The notes: generated by a model from the letters alone, not told the origin. A stretch of DNA of 64,000 nucleotides from an uncultured Subdoligranulum sp. (GCA_904374465.1 CAJFFY010000006.1:25401-89400), one strand, 5' to 3'; positions 52,667-61,611 are shown, numbered from the stretch's first letter. Program-made: numbers and translations.

Positions 52667-53584
52667 TCAGGCTTTGGGACGGCCTTCCATGGCGTGAATC
52701 AGCCCCACCAGGAACTCGTGGCTGGGGGTGGGCACACCGCCCTTCTTGCCGGCGCGTACCACGCTGCCGCTGATGGTGTCCACCTCGCTGCGGCGGCCAT
52801 CCCGCAGGTCGGCATAGATGCTGGTCAGGCCGTTGGGGGAATTGTCGCAGACGGCCTTGACCTCGGCCACCTTCTCGTCGTAGTCAAACTCCATGCCCAG
52901 GCCGGCGGCGGCATCCACCGCTTCACGGATCAGCTGGCAGCAGAGCTTCCAGGCATACTCGTTGGAGGAGATGTAGCCCAGGGGCACCTGCAGGGCGCCG
53001 GTCAGCGCGCTGGCCGAAACGTTGGTGAACAGCTTGTTCCAGATCATCTTCTGCACGCCGTCCGAAACATCGGCCTCCAGGCCGCAGGCGGTAAAGACGT
53101 CGGCAAACTTCTGCAGGCGGTCGGCGCTGCCCACCACGCAACCCATGTGGGTCATGCCGCTGCCGCCGTGCTTGGTGATGCCCAGGCCGGCCACGCTGGC
53201 ATTGTGCTGGGTGGTGCCGATGATGATGTGGTCCTGGGGCACAAACTTGCCCAGCATATCCTCATGGCCGCTGCCGTTCTGCAGGGTCATCAGGTAGGTG
53301 TCGGGGCCGATGATGCCCTTGTTGGCGTTCAGGGCGCTCTCGCTGAACATGGCCTTGACGAAGACGATGATCAGGTCCACCGGCTCCATACCTTCGGTGG
53401 AAAGCACGGCATTGGGGTGGTACACGGCGCTGGAACCGTCCGGCTCCTGAACCTCCAGGCCCTCTGCGTGGACTCTTTCCACCAGCGCGGGGTTCACGTC
53501 GATGACGGTAACTTCATTTTGACGGCTCAGGTACGAGCTGAACAGCCCGCCCATGGCGCCTGCGCCCAGAACTGCAATTTTCAT
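52667..53584 (-). CDS. PanE/ApbA-like 2-dehydropantoate 2-reductase
   Basis: 305 residues from MKIAVLGAGAMGGLFSS with GAAGGAGC before it. NADPH loop GAGAMG, then QNGSGHEDMLGKFV and the catalytic Lys region KMIWNKLFTNVSASALTG and final ADLRDGRRSEVDTISGSVV. Distant PanE-like proteins reduce other 2-keto acids; with no pantothenate genes near, a 2-keto acid of the local pathway is more likely. Confidence 0.85.
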   Translation of the reverse strand: MKIAVLGAGAMGGLFSSYLSRQNEVTVIDVNPALVERVHAEGLEVQEPDGSSAVYHPNAVLSTEGMEPVDLIIVFVKAMFSESALNANKGIIGPDTYLMTLQNGSGHEDMLGKFVPQDHIIIGTTQHNASVAGLGITKHGGSGMTHMGCVVGSADRLQKFADVFTACGLEADVSDGVQKMIWNKLFTNVSASALTGALQVPLGYISSNEYAWKLCCQLIREAVDAAAGLGMEFDYDEKVAEVKAVCDNSPNGLTSIYADLRDGRRSEVDTISGSVVRAGKKGGVPTPSHEFLVGLIHAMEGRPKA

Positions 53585-53667
53585 AAATGATGTGCTCCTT
53601 CCGAATGGGTTGTGGTGTACGTTGCTATATCGGCTCGGGCACCGCGGTGGCGGTGCCCGGTGTACCA

Positions 53668-54351
53668 TCAGGCACCTTGAAAAAAGGAGGGAAAGCGGTA
53701 CCGGCATTCCTCCAGCAGAGGGATGAACAAATCATACTCTGCTTCCAGGGCGGTCACGGCCTCCTCGTGGTTGCGCAGCGCCAGGCCCTGTACCAGGTCG
53801 GTGTGGCAGTCCACAATGAATTTCCACATGCGCTCGTCTTCCATCATGCGCAGCAGGCGGTACAGATCGGTCCCGGTGTATTCCAGGGCCTGCAGCACCG
53901 GCAGCCGGTCGGCCAGGGTGTACAGCTCGGTCAAAAAGACGCGCTCCAACCCGGCCATCTGCACGGTGGAACCGCTGCGCAGGGCCTTGTACTGGTCGGC
54001 TACACAGTGCTCCAGCACCTCCAGCGAGGCGGGACGGCTGTTGTACAACTCGCCCAGAACGGCCACCGTGGTGGTGCGGTACATCCAGATCAGCTGCAGG
54101 ATGGCGTCCGGGTTCAGGGGCGGTACCACGGCTCCCCGCGGGGCCGGCTGCAGCATCTTTTCCCGGATCAGGCGGGAAAAGGTGTCGTGCACCGGGGTGC
54201 GGCTGACCTGCAGGGCATGGGCCACATTGCCTTCCACCAGTTTTTCGCCCGGGCGCAGGAACAACTCCCGTATATACATGGAAAGAACCCGGTAAACGAA
54301 AGCCCGGGCAGATTCTTCGGGAGCGCGCACGGTGCGTATGGTGGGAAACAT
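53668..54351 (-). CDS. GntR-family regulator 2 (FCD type)
   Basis: 227 residues from MFPTIRTVRAPEESARAF after AAAGGAG. Winged helix at about 20-80 (LVEGNVAHALQVSRTPVHDTFSRLIRE) and FCD domain (MYRTTTVAVLGELYN ... HTDLVQGLALRNHEEAV). It heads the minus-strand genes for the PanE-like, cyclase, SDR, YhcH 2 and M28 proteins and likely regulates them. The motif after the wing (PAPRGAVVPPLN) differs from the other two GntR proteins. Confidence 0.9.
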   Translation of the reverse strand: MFPTIRTVRAPEESARAFVYRVLSMYIRELFLRPGEKLVEGNVAHALQVSRTPVHDTFSRLIREKMLQPAPRGAVVPPLNPDAILQLIWMYRTTTVAVLGELYNSRPASLEVLEHCVADQYKALRSGSTVQMAGLERVFLTELYTLADRLPVLQALEYTGTDLYRLLRMMEDERMWKFIVDCHTDLVQGLALRNHEEAVTALEAEYDLFIPLLEECRYRFPSFFQGA

Positions 54352-54451
54352 GGTGCCGCTCCTTTCTTGTGATAATTTTTTGACAAATTTGGTGCGGTCG
54401 TCTACGGGCCGGGGCACAGAACGGCGCCCCATTGAGACAGACTTCGACTAT

Positions 54452-54498
54452 AGTATATCGCAAAGGTGGGTAAATTGCAAGACTGACTTGTATGCCAA
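54452..54498 (-). promoter_or_regulatory. Promoter of GntR 2 with upstream operator candidate
   Basis: On the minus strand TTGCAA, a 17-bp spacer and TATACT (plus coordinates 54452-54457 for -10, 54475-54480 for -35). Just upstream at 54488-54498 lies TTGTATGCCAA, a palindrome of the TTGnnnnnCAA type bound by FadR-family GntR proteins. Confidence 0.6.
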
Positions 54499-54650
54499 AA
54501 ATGTTGAAAACTTGTTGTAGAAAGTGACGAAATGAACTGCCAATGGGGGCAAAAAAAAGAAAAAATGTCAAAAAAGGGGTTGCAAAAGCCAGGCGTTCGT
54601 GCTATGTTTATCACAGACCCGGGCGCGCTGACATGCCGAGACTTGTATGC
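54485..54650. repeat. Direct repeat GACTTGTATGC flanking the gntR 2/gntR 3 divergent region
   Basis: The 11-bp string occurs at 54485-54495 and 54640-54650. One lies upstream of the gntR 2 promoter and the other in the leader of gntR 3. The rest of this 349-bp gap is AT-rich and holds no gene that I can support. Confidence 0.6.
54580..54608 (+). promoter_or_regulatory. Promoter of GntR 3
   Basis: TTGCAA (54580-54585), a 17-bp spacer and TATGTT (54603-54608). The second GACTTGTATGC copy lies about 30 bp downstream, where a bound repressor would block elongation. Confidence 0.55.
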
Positions 54651-54700
54651 AGAAGCGGTTGCCCGGACGGTCCCGCCGTCGGAGGGGAGGTACCCGGATC

Positions 54701-55408
54701 ATGCAAATTTCGGTCAATACCGAGTTGTATAGCCGCGATGCCGTGTACCAGCGTCTGCGGCAGCAGATCATTGATTTCACACTGCTGCCGGGGGAGTTCC
54801 TCAGCGAGAACACCCTGGCCACCCAGATGCACACCAGCCGCACGCCGGTCCGCGAAGCCATTGCCCGGCTTGCCTGTGAGCATTGCGTGGAGGTGTTTCC
54901 CCAGCGCGGCACCCAGGTAAGCCGTATTTCCATGGAACTGGTTCGCCAGGCGGTGTTTTTCCGCATGGTGCTGGAACGGGAAGTGCTGGAGCAGCTCTGT
55001 AAACCGGGGCTGACCGACCAGCAGCTGGAGGAGCTGGAACAAAGTCTGGCCCTGCAGCGGGAGTACTACAAAAAGCAGATGTCCACCGCCTTGCTGGAGG
55101 AGGACACCCGGATGCACCGGTTGTTTTACCGGTATTGTGGGCGGGAACTGGCCTGGGAGGCCATGGCCGCCATCAACTGCGACATGCTGCGCATCCGTTA
55201 CCTGCAAATTGTGACCTACAGCTACCAGTCCCACATGGTGGCGGTGCGCAGTTGGGAAAACCATCTGACCGAACACCGCCTGATTCTGGACGCGCTGCGC
55301 CGCCGTGACTACGAGGCGCTGCGCTTTACGGCCCAGCAGCACATTGCTTTCATCGAACAGGACGGCGACCATCTGCGGCGCATCTATCCGCAGTATTTCG
55401 GCGAGTGA
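54701..55408 (+). CDS. GntR-family regulator 3 (FCD type)
   Basis: 235 residues from MQISVNTELYSRDAVYQRL; GGAGGGGAGG lies upstream, so the in-frame start at 54647 is less likely. Winged helix ends VEVFPQRGTQVSRIS, nearly the same as GntR 1. FCD domain with typical metal-binding His residues (DTRMHRLFYRYCG). It reads toward the permease-hydantoinase genes and probably controls them. Confidence 0.9.
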   Translation: MQISVNTELYSRDAVYQRLRQQIIDFTLLPGEFLSENTLATQMHTSRTPVREAIARLACEHCVEVFPQRGTQVSRISMELVRQAVFFRMVLEREVLEQLCKPGLTDQQLEELEQSLALQREYYKKQMSTALLEEDTRMHRLFYRYCGRELAWEAMAAINCDMLRIRYLQIVTYSYQSHMVAVRSWENHLTEHRLILDALRRRDYEALRFTAQQHIAFIEQDGDHLRRIYPQYFGE

Positions 55409-55623
55409 AGTCCTGGCCCCTGATATTCCTTTATCTATTGAAAGACGTCTTCCCGCGGCTGCGGGCCGGGCGTCGGGGGAGAGCGGCGGGTTTGCCGCGG
55501 TTTTCCCGTTCTATAGACACCATTTTAAAACGGAAAGGAAGTGAATCCCGCTCGATCCCTGGTTACTTATCGGTTTGCCACTGCTAAAGGAGAATCATTT
55601 TACAACAGAAAGGGGTATTTACC

Positions 55624-57009
55624 TTGGAGATTGTAGTTGGCATTTTGCTGCTCCTCACGTTCTTTGGCCTCGCATACTACTGCATCAAGGGCCATAACCT
55701 GATGATCGGCTTCCTGGTCATCACCATTGTCTGGACTGTGCTGTCCTTCCTGGGCGCCGCATTCGCTTCCCCGGAGTTCCTGGCTTCCACCGCGTTCTAC
55801 AAGGACGGTGAGCCGCTGCCCATCATCAACATCCTCAACGCGATTTATCAGTCTGCTCCCGAAGGCTGGGGCACCACGCTGGTCAACGTCTGCTGGGGCG
55901 CCTGGTTCGGCCGCGTCCTGATGGAGACCGGTATCGCCTCCACCCTGATCCGTAAGACCGTCGAGCTGGGCGGCGACCGTCCCATGGTCACCATCGCCCT
56001 GCTGGACATCGTGACCGCCATCATCTTCACCGCCATGACCGGTGCCGGTCCCGTTATCGCCATCGGCGTTATCGTGCTGCCCATCATGATGTCCCTGGGC
56101 GTGCCCAAGGCCATCGCCATGTTCAGCTTCATGGAGTCCGTGGCTGCCGGTATCTACCTGAACCCCGTCAACTTTGCACAGTACCGTGCATTCTTCATTG
56201 GCGTTGACGAGCTGCCTGAGTTCACCCTCGGCTGGTACGCCGGCAAGTGGGGCTATGCTGCTCTGGTCATCTCCATCGTCGTTACCATCGTGCTTTCCGG
56301 CATCTTCCTCAAGCGCAGCAAGGGCAGCCATGCCTGGGCCGCCCAGACCCGCGGCGCTTCCGAGCAGAAGGATGCTCCTCTGTACACCCTGATCCTGCCC
56401 ATCGTTCCCGTTGTGCTGAAAATCTGGCTGGACTTCTCCGTCATCGGCGGCTTCGTCATCGCCGGCTTCCTGGCCCTGTTCCTCTGCGGCAAGATGAAGG
56501 GCACCTTCAAAGAGAACTGCCAGCTGGTCAACAAGCTCTACTATGACGGCGTGGTCGATACCGCTCCGCTGGTTGGCTTCCTGCTGACCCTGCCCATGTT
56601 CAACACCGTGGCGAACTACGCTTCTCCCTTCTTCAAGGCCATCCTGGGCCCTGTCATGCCGAAGAGCGAGATCGTCGTCTGCATCCTGTTCGCCGTCCTG
56701 CTGGCGCTGGGCCTCTTCCGTGGCCCCATGACCCTGGTCGGCTGCGGTGCTGCCACCCTGGGCGTTCTGCGCGGCGTTGCTTCCTTCTCCGTGCCGTTCC
56801 TGTACTGCGTGTTTGCGATCCCCACCATCACCGTCAACATCGGTTCCTGCATCACCCAGAGCTGGGTTGCCTGGGGTCTTGCGTACACCAAGGTCGAGTC
56901 CAAGGACTACCTCAAGCTGTCCATCCCCTGCACGTATGTTGCCGGTATCCTGCTCTACGTGCTGACCTTCGTGACCATGTCCGGCCTGGGCCCCGAGTGG
57001 TTCGTCTGA
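55624..57009 (+). CDS. Membrane permease, GntP/ArsB-NhaD-like
   Basis: 461 residues from TTG after AAAGGGG. About eleven to twelve hydrophobic helices; notable are TAMTGAGPVIAIGVIVLPIM and FRGPMTLVGCGAATLGVLRG, two re-entrant-like Gly/Pro-rich stretches at similar places in each half, as in the ion-transporter superfamily that takes up gluconate, citrate or similar anions. Lies between GntR 3 and the hydantoinase-family gene. An organic acid or a hydantoin-like substrate is plausible. Confidence 0.75.
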   Translation: MEIVVGILLLLTFFGLAYYCIKGHNLMIGFLVITIVWTVLSFLGAAFASPEFLASTAFYKDGEPLPIINILNAIYQSAPEGWGTTLVNVCWGAWFGRVLMETGIASTLIRKTVELGGDRPMVTIALLDIVTAIIFTAMTGAGPVIAIGVIVLPIMMSLGVPKAIAMFSFMESVAAGIYLNPVNFAQYRAFFIGVDELPEFTLGWYAGKWGYAALVISIVVTIVLSGIFLKRSKGSHAWAAQTRGASEQKDAPLYTLILPIVPVVLKIWLDFSVIGGFVIAGFLALFLCGKMKGTFKENCQLVNKLYYDGVVDTAPLVGFLLTLPMFNTVANYASPFFKAILGPVMPKSEIVVCILFAVLLALGLFRGPMTLVGCGAATLGVLRGVASFSVPFLYCVFAIPTITVNIGSCITQSWVAWGLAYTKVESKDYLKLSIPCTYVAGILLYVLTFVTMSGLGPEWFV

Positions 57010-57038
57010 TCGCACAACCACAACGTACCTGAAACATG

Positions 57039-57070
57039 GTGCCGCCGCCAACGGGCGGCGGCACTTCTTT
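57039..57070 (+). terminator. Hairpin after the permease gene
   Basis: Perfect 11-bp stem GTGCCGCCGCC with GGCGGCGGCAC, loop AACG, followed by TTCTTT. It may reduce expression of the next gene. Confidence 0.7.
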
Positions 57071-57175
57071 ATCAAGAAATAATGGGCCCGTCCACCCCGG
57101 GCCTGTCCGATAACCGATAGCGTAACCGTACACGAGACCGGGATCCTTCCCGCAAAAAGACTAGGAGGAAAAAAC

Positions 57176-59317
57176 ATGGCAGAGCATCGCGCCGTACGTA
57201 TGGGCATCGACGTCGGCGGCACCTACACCAAGTGTGTCGCAATGGACAATGTCACCCACGAGATCATCGGCAAAAACGAAGTGAAGACGACCCATGACGA
57301 CAAGGCCGGCGTGGCCGCCGGTGTTGTGCAGTCCTTCAAGAACTGCATGGCCGAAAACGGCATTTCGCCCGAGGACGTCGTCTTCGTTGCCCACTCCACC
57401 ACCCAGGCCACCAACGCCTTCATCGAAGGCGACGTGGCGCCCGTCGGTGTCATCGGCGTGGCGGGCGGCGGCCTGGAAGGTTTCCTGGCCAAGCCCCAGC
57501 TGACCCTGAAGGACATCGTCCTGGACGAGAAGGTCGGCCGCAAGATCCCCGTTTACAACGAGTTCATCAAGAAGAAGCAGCTCAACGACGACACGATCAG
57601 CGCCGCCATCAAGAACCTGCTGGGCAAAGGCGCCAAGGTTATCGTGGCTTCCATGGCCTTCGGCGTGGACGATATGTCCGCCGAGATGAAGATCCATGAC
57701 CTGGCCGAGCAGCAGGGTCTGCCGGTCTCCATGGCGTCTGACATCACCAAGCTGTACGGCCTGACCCGTCGTACCCGCACCGCTGCCATCAACGCCTCCA
57801 TCCTGCCCAAGATGATGGCCACCGCCAACGCCACCGAGTCCTCCGTCCGTGAGGCCGGCGTTACCGTTCCCCTGATGATCATGCGCGGCGACGGCGGCGT
57901 TATGGAGATCAGCGAGATGCGCAAGCGCCCCATCCTGACGGCGCTGTCCGGCCCGGCCGCTTCGGTCATGGGCTCTCTGATGTACCTGCGTGCTTCCAAC
58001 GCCATCTACTTCGAGGTCGGCGGCACCACCACCAACATCGGCGTCATCAAGAACGGCCGTCCCGGCGTGGACTACGCCAAGATCGGCGGTCATGACACCT
58101 ACATCAACTCCCTGGATGTGCGCATCCTGGGCTGCGCCGGCGGTTCCATGGTCCGTATCAACGACCACGGCGTCGAGGACGTGGGCCCCCGTTCGGCCCA
58201 CATCGCCGGCTGCGAGTACGCCTGCTTCACCCCCGAGGAGGAGATCGATGCCGGCCCGCTGACCATCGAGATGCTCAGCCCCAAGCCGGGTGACCCCTCC
58301 GACTACGTGGCCATCCGTCTGGCCAGCGGCAAGCGGATCTGCTTCACCAACACCGACGCCGCCAACGTGCTGGGCCTCATCGATCCCAAGTACTTTGCCC
58401 ACGGCAATGCCAGCGCGGCCCGCAAGTGCATGCAGCCGGTGGCCGACAAGCTGGGCATCACGGTGGAAGAACTGGCCACCCAGATCCTGGACAAGGACTT
58501 CGAGAAGGTCAACGACTGCATCAACGCCCTGGCCGAAAAGTACCAGCTGGACCACGACGCCATGAAGCTGGTGGGCTGCGGCGGCGGCGCTGCCTCCCTG
58601 GTGCCCTACTGCGCCAAGAAGATGGGCCTGCAGTACTCCATCCCCGAGAACGCGGAAGTCATCTCCTCCATCGGCGTGGCCCTGTCCATGGTCCGCGACG
58701 TGGTGGAACGTGTTATCCCCAACCCCACCCAGGAAGACATCAAGGAACTGAAGAAGGAAGCCATCGACGCTGCCATCAGCTCCGGTGCCTCCCCTGACAC
58801 GGTGGAAGTCCACATCGAGATCGACAGCCAGACCGGCAAGGTCACCGCCATTGCCACCGGCTCCACCGAGGTCAAGACCACCGACCTGCTGAAGGAGTGC
58901 GACGAGGCCGAGGCCGAGCAGCTGGCCAAGGAAGACTTCGGCGCCAAGGTCAGCAACGTCCACCTGGTGGAAAAGACCGACAAGTTCTATGTCTACACCG
59001 GCGATATGGGGGATCGTCATCCCGTCCGCATCGTGGACAAGAAGGGCTTCATCAAGGTGCAGTGCTCCGACGCCCTGGCCGTCAAGGTCAAGGCCGGCGA
59101 GTACCAGGAGACCGTCAAGGATCTGTGGGAGAAGCTGGCCGTCTTCAAGACCGATACGGTGCTGCGTCCCGACTACTTCGTCTGCGTCGGTCCCCGTGTC
59201 TGCGACTACTCCGCCGTGGACCTGGATCACGTACTGCTGCTGATGGATCTGGACATCATGGACCGCGAACCCGACGAGGAGATCCTGGTCATCGGTTCCA
59301 CCAACGACGTCCGCTGA
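57176..59317 (+). CDS. Hydantoinase/oxoprolinase family protein (HyuA-like)
   Basis: 713 residues. ASKHA-type phosphate loops: RMGIDVGGTYTKCVAMD at the N-terminus and YFEVGGTTTNIGVIKNG (about 280-296); STTQATNAFIEGD is the family signature of the N-terminal hydantoinase domain. Members use ATP to open cyclic amides such as hydantoins or 5-oxoproline. The usual partner HyuB is not in the window, so it either acts alone or belongs to a subgroup with another reaction. AGGAGG precedes the ATG. Confidence 0.85.
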   Translation: MAEHRAVRMGIDVGGTYTKCVAMDNVTHEIIGKNEVKTTHDDKAGVAAGVVQSFKNCMAENGISPEDVVFVAHSTTQATNAFIEGDVAPVGVIGVAGGGLEGFLAKPQLTLKDIVLDEKVGRKIPVYNEFIKKKQLNDDTISAAIKNLLGKGAKVIVASMAFGVDDMSAEMKIHDLAEQQGLPVSMASDITKLYGLTRRTRTAAINASILPKMMATANATESSVREAGVTVPLMIMRGDGGVMEISEMRKRPILTALSGPAASVMGSLMYLRASNAIYFEVGGTTTNIGVIKNGRPGVDYAKIGGHDTYINSLDVRILGCAGGSMVRINDHGVEDVGPRSAHIAGCEYACFTPEEEIDAGPLTIEMLSPKPGDPSDYVAIRLASGKRICFTNTDAANVLGLIDPKYFAHGNASAARKCMQPVADKLGITVEELATQILDKDFEKVNDCINALAEKYQLDHDAMKLVGCGGGAASLVPYCAKKMGLQYSIPENAEVISSIGVALSMVRDVVERVIPNPTQEDIKELKKEAIDAAISSGASPDTVEVHIEIDSQTGKVTAIATGSTEVKTTDLLKECDEAEAEQLAKEDFGAKVSNVHLVEKTDKFYVYTGDMGDRHPVRIVDKKGFIKVQCSDALAVKVKAGEYQETVKDLWEKLAVFKTDTVLRPDYFVCVGPRVCDYSAVDLDHVLLLMDLDIMDREPDEEILVIGSTNDVR

Positions 59318-59339
59318 TCGCACTGTCATACACTCTATA

Positions 59340-59366
59340 CGGCCCCGCTCCGGCGGGGCCGTTTTT
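59340..59366 (+). terminator. Terminator after the hydantoinase gene
   Basis: CGGCCCCGC pairs with GCGGGGCCG, loop TCCG, then TTTTT. It precedes the next start codon by only 20 bases. Confidence 0.9.
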
Positions 59367-59386
59367 AAGAAAAGGAAACCATTGCC

Positions 59387-60223
59387 ATGACAAAGGAACG
59401 GCTGAAGGAACTGCTCAAACCCATTGCCGAGGGACTGCTCGGCCCCCAGGGAACCCGCCGCGGTCCCGAACCGCCCCATTACACCGTGCGCCCCGTGGGC
59501 ATGATCGTGGAGGATCTGTGCCGCATCCCCGAGGAGGACTGGGCCATCTATGCCTTCTCCCGGGAGCCGCTGAACGGCAAGTTCACCGACGAACAGCGCC
59601 GGGACCTGACCCGTCAGGCCCTGGCCTGCGGCCGGGAGTACGCCGAAAAGCTGGCGGCCCAGTACGGTATGCGGGACCCCGAAAAATTGGCCAAGGTCCT
59701 GGGGGTGAAGGTGGACTTCCCCGACATGCCCCAGAGCACCGAGCGGGTGCTTTTTGCGGAATTCCGCGAACCGGACAAGGTGCACATCTATATGGACGGC
59801 GTGCGCAAGGGCCGGATACTGCTCAGCGAGCCGGGGGTGCCCCATGCCCTCACCGGCCAGCTGGACATTGCCAAGCTGCTCATCGGCCACGAACTGTTCC
59901 ACTGGGTGGAGGAGAAGTACAAAAAGGAAATCTGGACCCGCACCTACAAGATTGAGCTGTGGGCCCCCCGTCCGCTGCACAACCGCTCCGGTGTGGGGGT
60001 GCTGGGTGAAATTGCCGCCATGGCCTTCACCAAGACGCTGAACAATCTGCCCTACTCGCCCTACGTCATGGACGCTTTCCTGGTCTATGGTTACTCGCCG
60101 GAGGCCGCCAGCGGCCTCTACGAGGAAATGATGGAAAAAGCCGGCCGCACGCCGCGGCTGCCGGAAGCTCCGGCGCCGGTGGCCCTGCCCGACGCAGAAA
60201 AGGAAGGGGGCGCATCCCGTTGA
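59387..60223 (+). CDS. Predicted zinc-metalloprotease-like protein (HExxH), unknown family
   Basis: 278 residues. The central motif is LLIGHELFHWVEEKY (H-E-x-x-H at about residue 167), followed about 40 residues later by VLGEIAAMAFTKTL, where the Glu could be the third ligand as in gluzincins or ImmA-like proteins. No signal peptide or membrane helix. N-terminal third has GLLGPQGTRRGPEPPHYTV. It directly follows the hydantoinase gene, which suggests a linked role, and overlaps the methyltransferase start. Confidence 0.65.
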   Translation: MTKERLKELLKPIAEGLLGPQGTRRGPEPPHYTVRPVGMIVEDLCRIPEEDWAIYAFSREPLNGKFTDEQRRDLTRQALACGREYAEKLAAQYGMRDPEKLAKVLGVKVDFPDMPQSTERVLFAEFREPDKVHIYMDGVRKGRILLSEPGVPHALTGQLDIAKLLIGHELFHWVEEKYKKEIWTRTYKIELWAPRPLHNRSGVGVLGEIAAMAFTKTLNNLPYSPYVMDAFLVYGYSPEAASGLYEEMMEKAGRTPRLPEAPAPVALPDAEKEGGASR

Positions 60224-60975
60224 ACATTCACTGGGACGCTCAGAAATACAAGCAGGATTTCATGTTCGTGCCGGAATACGGCGCGGCGGTGCTGGATTTG
60301 CTGGATGCGGCGCCGGGCGCCCGGGTCATCGACCTGGGGTGCGGCAACGGCGCGCTGACGGCCCAGCTGGCCGACCGGGGCTACCGGGTACAGGGGCTGG
60401 ATGCCTCGCCCGAGATGCTGGCCGTAGCCCGCAGCACCCACCCCGAACTGGACTTTGCCCCGGGCAACGCCCTGGACTTTGTGCTGGATGCCCCGGCGGA
60501 CGCCATCTTCTCCAACGCGGTACTCCATTGGATTGACGCCGACAAGCAGCAGGCCATGCTGGACCACATTGCTTCCCAGATCCGCCCCGGCGGTCTGTTT
60601 GTCTGCGAGTTTGGCGGCAAAGGCTGCGCCGAACGGGTCCACGCCACGCTGGAACGCTGTTTTGCCGCCCACGGGCTGACCTACCGCCGCACCTTCTATT
60701 TCCCCACCATCGGGGAATATGCCCCTATGTTGGAAAAGGCCGGTTTCCGGGTGGAGTACGCCACCCTTTTTGACCGGCCCACCCGGCAGAACGGTCCCGA
60801 CGGACTGGCCGACTGGATCCGGATGTTTGATACCGCCCCCTTCCAGGGGGTGGACCCGGCCCTGGCCGACCAAATCATCGCTGAAGCGGTGGAAGCACTG
60901 CGTCCCGTGCTGTGGCAGGAAGATGCCTGGTACGTGGATTATGTGCGCATCCGGTTCAAACTGCGCAAACTGTGA
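60220..60975 (+). CDS. Class I SAM-dependent methyltransferase, trans-aconitate-methyltransferase-like
   Basis: 251 residues from a TTG that overlaps the stop before it, after GGAAGGGGG. Motif I VIDLGCGNGALTAQLAD (about 36-52), motif II acidic in GLDASPEML, motif IV ADAIFSNAVLHWI. The SNAVLHW stretch is typical of Tam enzymes that methylate trans-aconitate, but many relatives use other small acids. Ends at a strong terminator. Confidence 0.85.
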   Translation: MNIHWDAQKYKQDFMFVPEYGAAVLDLLDAAPGARVIDLGCGNGALTAQLADRGYRVQGLDASPEMLAVARSTHPELDFAPGNALDFVLDAPADAIFSNAVLHWIDADKQQAMLDHIASQIRPGGLFVCEFGGKGCAERVHATLERCFAAHGLTYRRTFYFPTIGEYAPMLEKAGFRVEYATLFDRPTRQNGPDGLADWIRMFDTAPFQGVDPALADQIIAEAVEALRPVLWQEDAWYVDYVRIRFKLRKL

Positions 60976-61011
60976 AAAACACCCCCGTTCCCACCGGAAC
61001 GGGGGTGTTTT
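60976..61011. terminator. Terminator after the methyltransferase
   Basis: Perfect 16-bp stem, AAAACACCCCCGTTCC with GGAACGGGGGTGTTTT, loop CACC. Confidence 0.95.
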
Positions 61012-61013
61012 GG

Positions 61014-61042
61014 TTGCAGGGCGGGGGCGCATCTGGTATAAT
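61014..61042 (+). promoter_or_regulatory. Promoter of the small membrane protein gene
   Basis: TTGCAG (61014-61019), 17-bp spacer, TATAAT (61037-61042) with extended -10 TGG. Confidence 0.8.
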
Positions 61043-61080
61043 ACCCCCAAACAATCCCCGGACGGGGCAGGAGGCCGACG

Positions 61081-61578
61081 ATGGAAACATGCAAAAAACT
61101 TCCCATGGTGGTACTGGCAGCGGTGCCCTACCTGTACCTGGCCGGAGTGGCGGCCGTGGGGCTGAACGGTACGGCTTTCTCGGTATGGCTGGTCATCTTT
61201 CTGCTGCTGGAAGTGCCCAATGTGGTGTACGCCTTTTTGTGGCCCCGGTGGGGCGGCACCGTGGAGGGGCTGCTGTTCTGGAACATGGTGATCAAACTGT
61301 GCCATATTCCCTTTTTTCTGCTGCTGGCGGCGGCGGTGGTGGTGCTGAACGTCTACCTGCTGCCGCTGGTGCCCTTCCTGTTTGTGCTGGCCTACACACT
61401 GGTGCTGTCCAGCTCGGCTTACGGGTTCAGCGCCCTGCGGCTGGCGGTGCGCCAGGGGCGGCTGGACAGCCTGCAGGCAGCGGGACACATCTTCTGGCAG
61501 TGCATGTTCTGCGGCGATGTGGTGGATGCGGTCTGCTGCTGGCGGCGGCTGGGACGGATTGCGAAAGAACAGCCATGA
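61081..61578 (+). CDS. Small membrane protein, unknown
   Basis: 165 residues with four hydrophobic helices (about 9-28, 32-52, 66-88, 92-114) and a cytoplasmic tail containing QAAGHIFWQCMFCGDVVDAVCCW. The Cys cluster in the tail is notable. It has its own promoter and a terminator on each side. I do not recognise the family. Confidence 0.75.
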   Translation: METCKKLPMVVLAAVPYLYLAGVAAVGLNGTAFSVWLVIFLLLEVPNVVYAFLWPRWGGTVEGLLFWNMVIKLCHIPFFLLLAAAVVVLNVYLLPLVPFLFVLAYTLVLSSSAYGFSALRLAVRQGRLDSLQAAGHIFWQCMFCGDVVDAVCCWRRLGRIAKEQP

Positions 61579-61579
61579 A

Positions 61580-61609
61580 AAAAGCCCGGCCCCTGGGGGT
61601 CGGGCTTTT
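61580..61609. terminator. Two-way terminator between convergent genes
   Basis: AAAAGCCCG pairs with CGGGCTTTT; serves the membrane protein gene and the aldolase gene. Confidence 0.9.
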
Positions 61610-61611
61610 GG

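Noticed and set aside
57161..59980. 939-codon minus-strand frame opposite the hydantoinase gene
   Set aside because: Antisense shadow; the plus strand has two proteins with clear motifs and ribosome sites.
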